NCBI GenBank assembly: GCA_910577495.1
Contig: CAJTML010000005.1
Coordinates: 1-31,943, forward strand
DNA length: 31,943 bases
Source of the DNA: an uncultured Eggerthellaceae bacterium
GTDB taxonomy: Bacteria > Actinomycetota > Coriobacteriia > Coriobacteriales > Eggerthellaceae
Direction of reading: 5' to 3'
A program made the translations under genes and the position numbers. This document shows, one piece after another, positions 8,436-18,300 of the stretch; within the stretch, counting starts at the first letter, position 1; each line of letters opens with the position of its first letter. The notes under the pieces were generated by a model. That model was not told where the DNA came from and did not search any database. It saw nothing but the letters and a program-made list of their open reading frames with translations.

Positions 8436-8485
8436 CGGGGGTCGAGGAGTGGGCACGCGCCGGGGGTCGAGGAGCGGGCACGCGC
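8436..8485. repeat. 25-bp tandem duplication
   Basis: Two head-to-tail 25-bp copies (8436-8460 and 8461-8485) differ at one base (T versus C). A degenerate third copy seems to precede them (about 8417-8435). The unit is GC-rich (GGGTCGAGGAG and GGGCACGCGC parts) and lies just after the rubrerythrin terminator. With no spacers and only two clear copies, it is not a CRISPR array. Confidence 0.8.
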
Positions 8486-8497
8486 CGCGGGCGCGGA

Positions 8498-8610
8498 AAA
8501 CTTACCATATCGGTCGCTTACGTATTTTCAAGCGACCTGGGAAAACGCTGCGTTTTTGCTGATCAGAGCTTTGAAGGCTAAAAAGCGCGAACGCCCGATA
8601 TGGTAAGTTT
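8498..8610. repeat. 113-bp element bounded by perfect 16-bp inverted repeats (MITE/REP-like)
   Basis: AAACTTACCATATCGG (8498-8513) is repeated as its exact reverse complement at 8595-8610. The similarity extends inward for about nine more bases with mismatches. Inside are two smaller palindromes: GGTCGCTT/AAGCGACC (8512-8519 with 8530-8537) and AAAACG-ctg-CGTTTT (8542-8556). CGGGCACG adjoins the right end and CGGGCGCG lies 2 bp outside the left end, a possible imperfect target duplication. There is no ORF inside. It could be a miniature non-autonomous mobile element or an intergenic repeat. Confidence 0.6.
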
Positions 8611-8682
8611 CGGGCACGTGATAGGGGTGCGCACTCAAAGGTAATGACGCGATATAAGCCCGAAGATGACAAATGACAAAAG

Positions 8683-8711
8683 CAGCGTTTTTAATGCTTA
8701 GGGAAACGCTG
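8683..8711. repeat. Palindrome CAGCGTTT/AAACGCTG
   Basis: An 8-bp perfect stem (8683-8690 with 8704-8711) has a 13-nt loop. The same AAACGCTG / GCGTTTT words occur inside the 113-bp element just upstream, so this may be a relic or second copy of the same repeat family. Confidence 0.5.
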
Positions 8712-8776
8712 GTAATTCTGCGACAAAACCCTAGGACGGCACATATAAAACACCTCAGAAAATAGTAACGAAATGA

Positions 8777-8805
8777 TTGTGAAAAGGTTGCAAATAGGTT
8801 ACAAT
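8777..8805 (+). promoter_or_regulatory. Sigma70-type promoter of the giant surface-protein gene
   Basis: TTGTGA (8777-8782) and TACAAT (8800-8805) are separated by exactly 17 bp in an AT-rich stretch of an otherwise GC-rich region. Each hexamer matches consensus at four or five of six bases. The predicted transcript starts near 8812 and has a leader of about 345 nt before the start chosen at 9158. Confidence 0.65.
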
Positions 8806-8815
8806 CTCAGTTGAA

Positions 8816-8835
8816 GTATCCCGAAAATGGGATAC
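8816..8835. promoter_or_regulatory. Palindrome at the predicted transcription start
   Basis: GTATCCC/GGGATAC is a perfect 7-bp inverted repeat with a 6-nt loop (8823-8828), a few bases after the predicted start site. It could be a repressor operator or a 5'-end stabilising hairpin. The bases after it are not a proper U-tract, so a terminator is unlikely. Confidence 0.4.
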
Positions 8836-9035
8836 GACTCTTTTATTGGCGCTGTTGAGCGGTGAAGTACGGGCAGAAAAACACGGAAATCGCGGGCAGC
8901 TTTTGGCTGGAAAACAACCCCGATGAAAGAGAGCACAGGAGAGGGAAGAGCACGTTAAGCGGGACACCACATCGAAAACCAAATAGTGCTGACAAGCACC
9001 TAGGGAAAATAAGCAATTCGCTTCGTTCTTTTAAC

Positions 9036-9044
9036 GGGGGGGGG
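9036..9044 (+). repeat. Homopolymeric G9 tract with potential for slippage
   Basis: Nine consecutive Gs lie in the leader, 113 nt before the chosen start. Seven nucleotides later come five Cs (9052-9056), so a G-C hairpin can form in several registers. Tracts of this length often vary by slipped-strand mispairing in surface-protein genes. Here the tract is outside the coding frame, so any effect would be on transcription, RNA folding or translation rate. Confidence 0.75.
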
Positions 9045-9143
9045 TCGCTTTCCCCCGCCAAAAGGTGAAGCTGACGTACGGTAAACGACACAAGGGTAAG
9101 TAAATGACGCAAAAACGAAACACCCAAAGTCAGCTGCAGGTTC

Positions 9144-9151
9144 AGGGGGTG
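9144..9151 (+). promoter_or_regulatory. Ribosome binding site deciding the giant-gene start
   Basis: AGGGGGTG differs from the ideal AGGAGGTG at one base, which can still pair as G-U. It lies 6 nt before ATG 9158. A weaker AAGGG (9092-9096) lies 7 nt before the in-frame ATG at 9104, which follows an in-frame TAA (9101-9103). Confidence 0.6.
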
Positions 9152-9157
9152 AAGAAG

Positions 9158-9343
9158 ATGCATTCTTCTTACAATCGTTCGACCAACCACACATCAGAAC
9201 CAGTAATCAGAGGGCAACTCGGTTCAACATCCTTCAAAGATAAATTGTGGGTGCGCACCTTGTCGTGCGTGCTCTCAGTTTTGTTGGCTGTCACCATGTT
9301 TGACCTCTCGGGGCTCTCGCCGCTGGTTGAAGCCGCACAAGCT
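9158..9343 (+). other. Signal peptide of the giant protein
   Basis: Residues 1-62 have a long polar N-region with Lys27, Lys29 and Arg33. The hydrophobic core LSCVLSVLLAVTMFDLSGL (35-53) leads to a likely signal peptidase I site after AQA (60-62). The long N-region is typical of large Gram-positive surface proteins. Confidence 0.8.
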
Positions 9344-12300
9344 GCCAACCCGGCAGCTGAGCAGCGCGCCACGCAAGATGCATCCGATGGCGCAGCAGAC
9401 TCGTCTTCGCCTGACGCGAATGCCGACGCATCGGCCGACCAAGCCGACGCTAACGATGCTACCTCGCAAGATGTAGACAACGCATCAACTGGCGAAGGTC
9501 AGGACCAAAACGCTGACACTCAGGCAGACACCACCGCCGACGATGATGCCACGGCCGAAAACGCCACCGATGACACCGATACTGCTGAGGCCGAAGAGCC
9601 CGAGGCACCGGTCGTTAGTGTCGCCGAGGTCCAGGCGCTTGATCTTGAGGACAGCGCACTGACTGCACTCCTTCCGCAAAACCTCGTTGCGTCCGATAAG
9701 GTGCTGCCGGCTCCCGCGCAGTCAACCGACAAAGCCGATATTGCCGCGCGCACCAACCCGTTGCTGGCAACCTGGGGTGTTCCGTACTCCCAAAGTGGCG
9801 GCTATCTGGTGGGCGAAGGCCGCATGCAAAGCCGCTATGAGCTGGGCAATTTAGGCGAGCTGCTTGAGGGTGGCTACCTGGCTGGCACCTCTGAGCAGGA
9901 CGCCTTCGTACTCTCCCTTGATATTCCGTACCTCTTCGACGTCGGACAAGACGCGCTCGGTACCACGCTCTCGCAAGAAGAGTGGCGCCTGCGCACCGCC
10001 CGCGCTGAGCTTGCCAAAGACGCAACCGCCGAAGATACCGCGCAAAGTATTGCGAACGCGGCCATTGAAAAAGCCAAAGACGAAACCCTTATCAAAGACG
10101 CGCCGCGTGTGGCGCTTTTCGCCGAAGATGAACTGCCCGATTGGTCGGTGTGGGTCAAACACGGCGATGCCTACCAAAAGGCAACCAAAGAAGATTTGCA
10201 GCTTGGCGTGACGGGTCACGTCATTTTGCGTTATGAAGGGGGCACCAACGACGCCCACGACAACGGCAAACTTGATGCTGATGCCGTCGCTCCTGAGTTT
10301 GAGCTCGGCTTTGTTGGCAACGTAAACGACAACAACGTCATCAAGGTTGCTTACGGCGTTGAGGCCTACACCTTCACGGATCGCGACGGCAACGTTGAGC
10401 GCGGCAATGGCCTGCGCACGATGCTGGGTTCGCTCGTGCTGTCCACGGGCACCACCAAAGCCGTGACTGAGATGTCGTTTTCTGCAACTGGCCTGGCAAC
10501 TATGATTCAGCGTGATGGCGAAGGCAGCGGCTATGCAACCGCGCTTGCCACCTATGCCGTCCCCGAAAAGATGCTGGCTGCGCAAAGCATCGCTCTGGCA
10601 GCTACGTTCAACGCCGATTGGCGTGGCCTGGGCGGCCTGACGCTGGCCGACCTCATGGCATTCCGCTCAACCGACGAAGGCGCAGTGGCCAACCTGACCG
10701 AGGCAGGCGAGGTTGACACCACCAAGCAGACGCGCGAAGACAATCAGTTTGTGGGCGTTGCGGGCGAAGCTGGCCTTCTGGTCTTCGACGTAACTGGCCT
10801 GACGGATGCCCAAATTGCCGCGCTTGATCCCACGAACGCCAAGACGTTTGCCGACGCCGGCCTTGAGCCATTGCCCTACTACGTGACCGAGGACGCGCAG
10901 GCACGCATTTCGCTCACCGAGGGCTCCGGCCGCGTTGAGCAAAACGCCAAACGCACCTTGTACGTTGCGGTTCCGTATCGTGAAAGCGCGCTGGCGCTCT
11001 ACGACGAAAACGACCCGAAAGCCACCGCGCCCGAGGATCCCAACGCGGACTTCGAGCCGGTGTTCGCCACGTTTGACCTGCAGGCTTCCGTGCTTGAGAA
11101 CAACTCCCCGGTGCTGCTGACCGAGCGCGCCGACGCAACCTTTGAGTTTGCCGCCAAGCCCTACGTTGAGACCCCGGCGCTGCCAGGCGTGGATGGTTCC
11201 GACAAGCCCACCACGGTTGTTCCGGACTCGCAGCTGCCCTCAATTCCCTCGTCAAAGGATGAGGGCGAAGGCACGGGTGCGGGCGAAGGCGAAGGCGCCG
11301 ACGACAGCGCAACCGAAGCTCCCGTCATCGGTACCGAGCCCGGCAACGTCAACCTGAGCGCAGGTCGTCCGCTCTTCTCAGCGAACGACCTCATCAATCC
11401 GCTGGACGCGGGCATTTCTGCTCATGCCAGCATTGACTTCTCGCAAGCAATCAACCCGTTCATCACCCTGAACTCGGAAAACGAAGCAATTCCGGGCGCG
11501 GTGGACACCTACCTCATCAAAGGCACGGGCGACCCCACCTTCGTCACCTTGGACGCAACGTTCCCATTCAAGAGCGGTTGGTTGGGCTCGCAGAAGAATC
11601 CTGCCATGCTCTACTTCAACGTGCCGTACCTCTACTTCGACAAAAACGGCGCTGTCATGTCGTGCTACACCAAGACCGACTACGACAAAGCCATGTCGGA
11701 TAATGCGGCTTACAACAACCCCAACGCGCCCATCAAGCTTGCGGCAACTCCGCCGTCAAACTTGTTTGTGTACTGGGAGCTCGTGAATGAAACGGGCACC
11801 ATCATCCGTAGCCAAGAGCAGTTCAACCGTCTCTTCCCGGATGGCACGCTGACTGGTAGCTTCAAGCTGCGTTACCGCGGTGGTTCGGCTGACTTCCGCA
11901 TGGGTACGGAGTTCCAGCGTCCGCAGTTTGAAATTGCGTTCGTGGGTTCCATCCCTGAAAACACTGGTGCAACCATTCAAATTGGTGCCGAGGTTCACAA
12001 CTACACGCCCCAAGGTGGTACCGAGGAGATCGGCAACCTGGTCATTCCTGCGGGCGACCGCACCGGCGGCGTTACCTCGTCGCGCTCGATGACCTTCATC
12101 AAGACCAACTTGGAGTGGAATACCACCGTCACCAACCTGTGGCGCCCCGCACTGTGGGACAAGTACAACTACATGGTGTACCAGGTGGAAACCACCAACA
12201 CGTCAAGTTCAGTGGACACGCTGGTTGACCTGCTGGACTACTCGTTCATGGTCACCAATGACTCGCGCGGTGGCGGCGGCGTTCGCCAAGAAGACATCAT

Positions 12301-15300
12301 GACGTGGAACGCTGATGGCACCCCGAACAGCAACTTCTCGCCCGACTATCCCGGTGAGCTGGTTGGTAAGCCTAACCAGGGCGGCATCCTCATTTATGAT
12401 GCAACCGACTGGACCGACGACGTGTGGGAGACCATTGACCTGGACAAATTCTCCAACGCCGAAGAGTTGGGTCTGAAACCGCTGTCGTACTTCACCGGCG
12501 GCATGGACGGTCGTTTCTCGTTCAAGATTCCCGAAGAGCGCGGCGGCAAGCTGACGCCGGACGGCTATGACGACAACGGCAACCTCATTGCGGACAATCA
12601 CGATCACTTCACCATGGTGATTGCGGTTCCCTATACCACCAACATCCAGCCCTTCACCATGGGCGGCAAGAAGGTCTACCCCTACGTTGACTTCTCCACC
12701 TCATCAACCGTGTACTTCGGCGGCCGTGGTCTGAATGGTTATTCGTGGACTAAACAGCTCAGCAATAGCGACACTTTTGTTGAGCCGGTAAATAATGTCG
12801 AAGTCACCAAAGAGGCTTACAACTACAACACCAAGCGCTGGATGGCCACCGGCCAAGATGCTTATGACCGCGTGGGCTATCTGTCTTCCTATCGTTTGCG
12901 CAACCTGAGCGTGACGGGCAACATGCCCACCTCTGGTCAGGACTTAGACGTGCCCTATGGCGCAACGCTCAACGATGACCTGCCCGATGACTGGGAGCCG
13001 GTCAGCATTGACTTCCGTATTGAAAAAGAGCTGGCTGATCCGGATGATCCGTACCCCGATACGCGCACGCTTGATGAGATCATGCGTGATTGGCTCTATT
13101 TAGATGGCGGACTCGTTCAGTTTGAGGCAACCAATGCCCGCGGCCAAACGTCGTGGGTGACGCTCACCGCAGCGCCGACCAAAATTGACAGCGGCGTTGA
13201 TGGCAACAAAGAGTATGCCGTCTGGCGCGTCGGTGGCGCATCGGCCACTGATGGTATTGCTGCGCAACTGGAAAAGCAGGGCGTTGCTGCCAAACCGCGT
13301 AACTCTATTATTACTACGCCGCTGTTGACCTTCACGGGCAACATGCGCTTCTTGATGGCCAAAGAGATCCATCAAAACCAAGTCATGCCGGGCGAAATCA
13401 CCGTTAACGGAATCATGCGCGCCCCGTCCAGCGACGGCGTTTCGGGCCGTTTCACCAACACGGTGCAACCGCTCTTTGGTCGCAAGCAGTGGGCGGTCAA
13501 AGTTGGTGACGAAGGCAACAAGTATTACAGCTCTAAGCAAACGGGTGCAGAGTCTCAGGCGCACCTCGTAGCAATTGGGCCGGTTGTTCCCACCGTGCAG
13601 GCCTACACCTACGATCAAAAGGGTAAGACCTGGTCAGGACTGAACGGCACCGTCAACGCTCCGCTCAACAACGCGCGTAACGGCTACGTGTTCAACCTGA
13701 GCAACCCCAACCCGTCCATGATTGAGCCGGGTACCTTCTCAACCTCAGACATCGCGTTTGATACGCGCAACGGCGTGCGCGGTTTCGAGGCCGACTATGT
13801 CATGGTTTCAGCAGGCTTGCTGGCAAAAAGCGACATCACCGAGCTGCGTCTGTATAGCTATCAGACCGGCTCATCTTCGCCTGCAGTGGTACTTTCGCCC
13901 AAAGATATGGCGAAGTATTTGGTAGACGCATCAGGCAACACGCCAGCAGGTGACACGTTTGATACCGCTCTGGCAGGCAACATCATGATCCCCACGACCA
14001 TCCTGGGCAAGGATCGCCTGTTCCTGCGTCTGGAAATGGACTTCGACACCTTCAGCGGTGACGTCACGATTGCCCCGAATGCAACGGATGCTTTTGTGGC
14101 ACTGCATGGCCTCTCGTCAATCACTGGCGAGCAGCCCATCACTGGTACCTTCACCACCAAATACAAGGGCTCAACGGTACAGCGCTCCAGCAAAGCAACG
14201 GCGAAGCTGTCGGTCTTGCCGGCGCGTCCCTACGTTGATGCTGCCCCGATTGAAACCACCTTCAATCCGCCGTTTGGCAGCCGCGGCTCAACGTATGAAG
14301 TGCCGCTTGGCCAGCTTGAGCAAGGTTGGTTGTTCCACCTGGGCAACACCACCTCAACCAAGATTGAGCCGGGCAAGTTCTCAACCACGCCCATCACGGC
14401 AAATGAGCACAACGGCGCCCTGCGCGGGTTTGATACGCAGTCGGTTGTCATGAGCAAAGATCTCTTCGACACCGCTGATGTTACCTCGCTCACGTTCTAC
14501 TACACCGACCTGACGGGTACCGTTTCATCGGTTACGCTCAATCATGACACCACGGCTGGCGCCGATGAGTTTGCTCCGTATTTGGTTGACGCGGCAGGCA
14601 AGACGGCTGCGGGCGGCACCTACGACCCGTCCATGGAAGGCAGCTACATCTTCCCGTCAAGCGTGTGGGGTGGCGAATACTTCTCGCATCTTGAATTCAC
14701 GTTCGACACCTTCGCTGGCGACAAAGCGGTCGTGCGCGGTGGCGGTAGCTACGTGGCCATTTATGGCGCCTCCACTGAGGTTGGCAGCCACCCGGTCACT
14801 GGTAAGCTGGAAACCCAATATGGCGACGCTCCCATGGAGCAGTCCGGCAGCTCAACGGCAACCCTGCGCGTGCTGAACGCTGATCCTGAGGTGCAAGCCT
14901 ACGCGTTCGACAAGCGCGGCGCGACCATGTCGGGGCTCAACTCGGGCGTTGCAGCGCCGCTGGCCATGAACCGCTCGGGCTACGTCTTCCGTCTCATCAA
15001 CAAGAACAACGCGGCCTTCAAGCCAGGTCTGTTCTCAACGGGCAACATCCCGTTTGAAAACGATGCCAACGGTGACCCGAAAGGCTTTGAGACCAGCCAC
15101 GTGGTCATTTCGCGCAAGTACTTGGAAGACGCTACTATTAATAAAGTAGAGCTGTACTCGCTGGATCCGACCAATTCGCCGGTCACGCTCACGCGCAAAG
15201 ACCTGGACAACTACATCGTTAAAGACACCGACACCGCGCTCATTAAAGAGTACGGCGCAGAGTCAATTGGCTGTGCGGTTATCCCGGCAAGCGTTTGGGG

Positions 15301-18300
15301 CAAGTACTACTTCCAGCGTGTTGTCATTGATTTTGAGGGTCTGGGCAAAGAGACCGCCACCAACATGACCGACGACGTGTACGTCTCGCTCTTTGGTACG
15401 CCGACGCTTGTTGGTACGCGCACGGCATCGGCCACGCTCAAGTCAACCCATGGTGCGCTGGACAAGACGCATACCGCAACGTCGTATCTGAGCGTTACCA
15501 CCATCAATCCGCAAATTGGCGTGAACTCCTACTGGACCAAAGACAATGGCGCGGCAAATGATGGCGAAAACACCATGGTCCCGTATCGTTGGGGCGAAAA
15601 CACCAAGCACGAAAGCGTGTGGTTCAGGTACTACCTGCAAAACAACACCGAGTCTTCAGCAGACGAGGTGGCTTTCGACATGGTTATGGACGAGTTGTCC
15701 TACAACGCGAACAACCAGCTGCGCGGCTTTGTAGCAACTGAGCTTCGTATTCCTGGATTTAGCGAAGACCCGGACAACGCGGGCGAATATATCCACACGT
15801 CAGGTATTGTGGCGGGTATTGAGCTGTATGACATTGACGACAACAAAGTTGCTGACTTTGACATGGCAACGCTTGCGTCTACCTATTTAGATAAGGCCAC
15901 CGGAGAGCTCTCGCTTCCTATTGAGAAGCTCAGCGGCGTGGCTGACGTCAAGCGCATTCGCCTGCGTTATGAGACGCTCAATCCGTTCGTCACCGGTGAC
16001 AAGACGCTCTACACCTACGTCTATGGCAAGGTGGAAACGCACGGTGCGTGGGTCAACCGTGACTCTGGTTACAACTGGCAGCATGCGCTGTACAACCAGC
16101 ACTACACGCGTTCAACCGCAAACTTCACGCCGCTCAATGACGATTACGGCACGAGCGTTTCGCGTACGGCCAACTATCGTCTCCACATTGGCTGGTTTGC
16201 GTGGGCATCTTCGTCCAACGCTTTCAAGGCCGCCGGCTCCATTCCGGTGACCACCACTGACACAAAAGCTGCGCGCGTTGAGGTTGGTATTGATCAGGAT
16301 AACGTTGGCTATGACTTCGCCATCCGCAACAATACCGATTCGCGCTCGGACAAAAACACCATCACGTTCACCGTTGACTCCGTGAGCAACAAGCGCAACG
16401 CGCCAGGCGTGGACGTGCACGGCTACAAGGCTAAGACGTTTACCTTCGAAGAGGCGCTTACCAAGCTGGGCACCAACGCTGATGGCACCTCAACGTTTAA
16501 GCAGCTGGCCTTCACGTTCGTCAACCCGCTGACCGGCACCGCTTCTGCCACGCCGGACGTGGTGGTCACGCTGGCTGATTTGGCGAAGTACAAGCAAGCC
16601 GATGGCACCTACAAGTTTGATCTGCAAAGCGGCGCGTTTGCCTCGCTGAAGAACAGCTACCTGTCCACGGTCGTGGCAAGCTATGACACGATTGATCCGT
16701 GGTATGAGGGTGTCACGCTGCATGCATCAACGCGCGGTGTGGCTGACTGGTATAACACCAACTCAGATCTGTATGTCTGGGGACCTGACACCAACGGCAA
16801 CTACACCAACACTAATCCCAACCCGGTAACCTACCTGCGCCTGAGCATGGTTGGCAAGCAAACGGGCGAAGAGGACGGTACCGCCACTACGGGACAATAC
16901 CCCGAGCTGAGCGTTCCGCGTCCGGGTCTGCGCGTGCGCACGCATGCACAGTATGTGGAAGTGACCGAGGGCAACCAGGGTAATGTGGTTGGCAACGACG
17001 ACAACGCTCGTACGCACTTGGCCATTCCGTATGACCGTGACTACGTCATGTGGGCAGAGTTCTGGAACAGCTCTGGATACTCAACGCTTGATGACGTGGA
17101 TATGGACACCTCGCTCTATATCACGCGCGAAGAGGGCATCATCACCGATGAGGGTGGCGCAACTACCACCGCGTGGACGGGCTTCCATACCACCAAGATC
17201 ACCATCACCAACGACCTCATCACCAAGTATGAGAATCCGGGCAACATCTTGCTCTACGGTGCTGCTGACACTGATACCGTTACCTCGCTGAAGCAGACGC
17301 TGACCCCGGTCAAAGATGCCAGTGGCGAAGTTGCGGGCTGGCGCGCGGGTGATGGCACGGTCATCAATCGTGATGCTGATGGCAACATGATTATCACCGA
17401 GGCACAGATGCGCGGCTGGGGCATCCATAATCTCTCGCGTATCAACCTCTACAGCTGGAAAGACATGAACCGCACCGGCAGCCAGAACGTGAACGCCCAG
17501 CGCGTGCTCTTCGACGGTTTTGCTGACGCGGCCATTGGCACCGAGCGCGTATTCATCACGGCAACGGGCACCAATCACCTGCGTGGTCTGCGCGAGGACT
17601 TGCCGAGCGATCACGGTCATCAGTACCAGGTCACGCGTAAGGACGACACGTGCATTTGGATGTCGAAGATGTTCTTCGACGCAACGTCGCGTGCAGCCTA
17701 CAATGACGGCGGCTCAAACCGCTTCGACAAATGGTCCTACACCACTGACGCGTGCCACCGCCACTGGAACCATGTGGGCACTGAGCCTGACTCACGCCTG
17801 GACATTGGTTACAAGACCCAGGCTTCGTTCACCTTTGACTTTAGGCAGAACAATAACAACTCCATTGAGGGCACCTGCCACCTTGAGCAGAACTACGTGA
17901 GCTACCAGACGCTGGACGGCCGCACGTACAACACCGCGGCCAACTTGGAAGTGGTACAGAGTATCCCGTCGGATTACTTCGACGCGTACTACGTGCGCGT
18001 TCACAAGTATGCCGTGAACTACCTCAACTCCATTACGGTGTATTACGGAGACGGCACGAGCTTCACCATTGATAAGGCTGCCATTCAGATGGCTGGCCTC
18101 AACGCGGTTGAGAAGGACGGCTCGGGCAACGGGCAGTTCATGCGCTTGAACCTGCTGTATAAAGAAAACGGCCAGCACAAGCCCAACTTCGACACCACCG
18201 CGGCGGGCAAGCAGTACGCCTACAAGGATGCGTTTAGCGCCTATGACCAGGCCAACGAGCCGCTCGTGGGTGACCGCGTGACCACCATTGTCTACAACCT

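Larger units (their letters stand above)
8836..9157 (+). other. Long leader of the giant gene, no coding sequence supported
   Basis: About 320 nt lie between the promoter palindrome and the gene start. Visible elements are a small hairpin GTGCT/AGCAC (8986-8990 with 8995-8999), the run of nine Gs at 9036-9044 opposite CCCCC at 9052-9056, and two ribosome-binding-like sites (9092-9096 and 9144-9151). I could not match the leader to a known riboswitch. No convincing leader peptide is present. Confidence 0.45.

Noticed and set aside
8436..8485. Two 25-bp repeats considered as a CRISPR remnant.
   Set aside because: The copies are directly adjacent with no spacer, and no cas gene is nearby.
8816..8835. 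Hairpin considered as an intrinsic terminator.
   Set aside because: The bases after the stem are not a U-tract, and it sits right after a promoter rather than after a gene.
8862..9068. Short GTG-initiated frame in the giant-gene leader that contains the G9 tract, considered as a leader peptide or a phase-variable fusion.
   Set aside because: It lacks a Shine-Dalgarno. Slippage cannot fuse it to the giant frame, because that frame has a TAA at 9101-9103 between the tract and the start.
8836..9100. Leader compared with cyclic-di-GMP and other riboswitches because of purine-rich words such as GAGCACAGGAGAG.
   Set aside because: The conserved core words of those riboswitches are missing or in the wrong order. 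A covariance-model search would be needed to say more.
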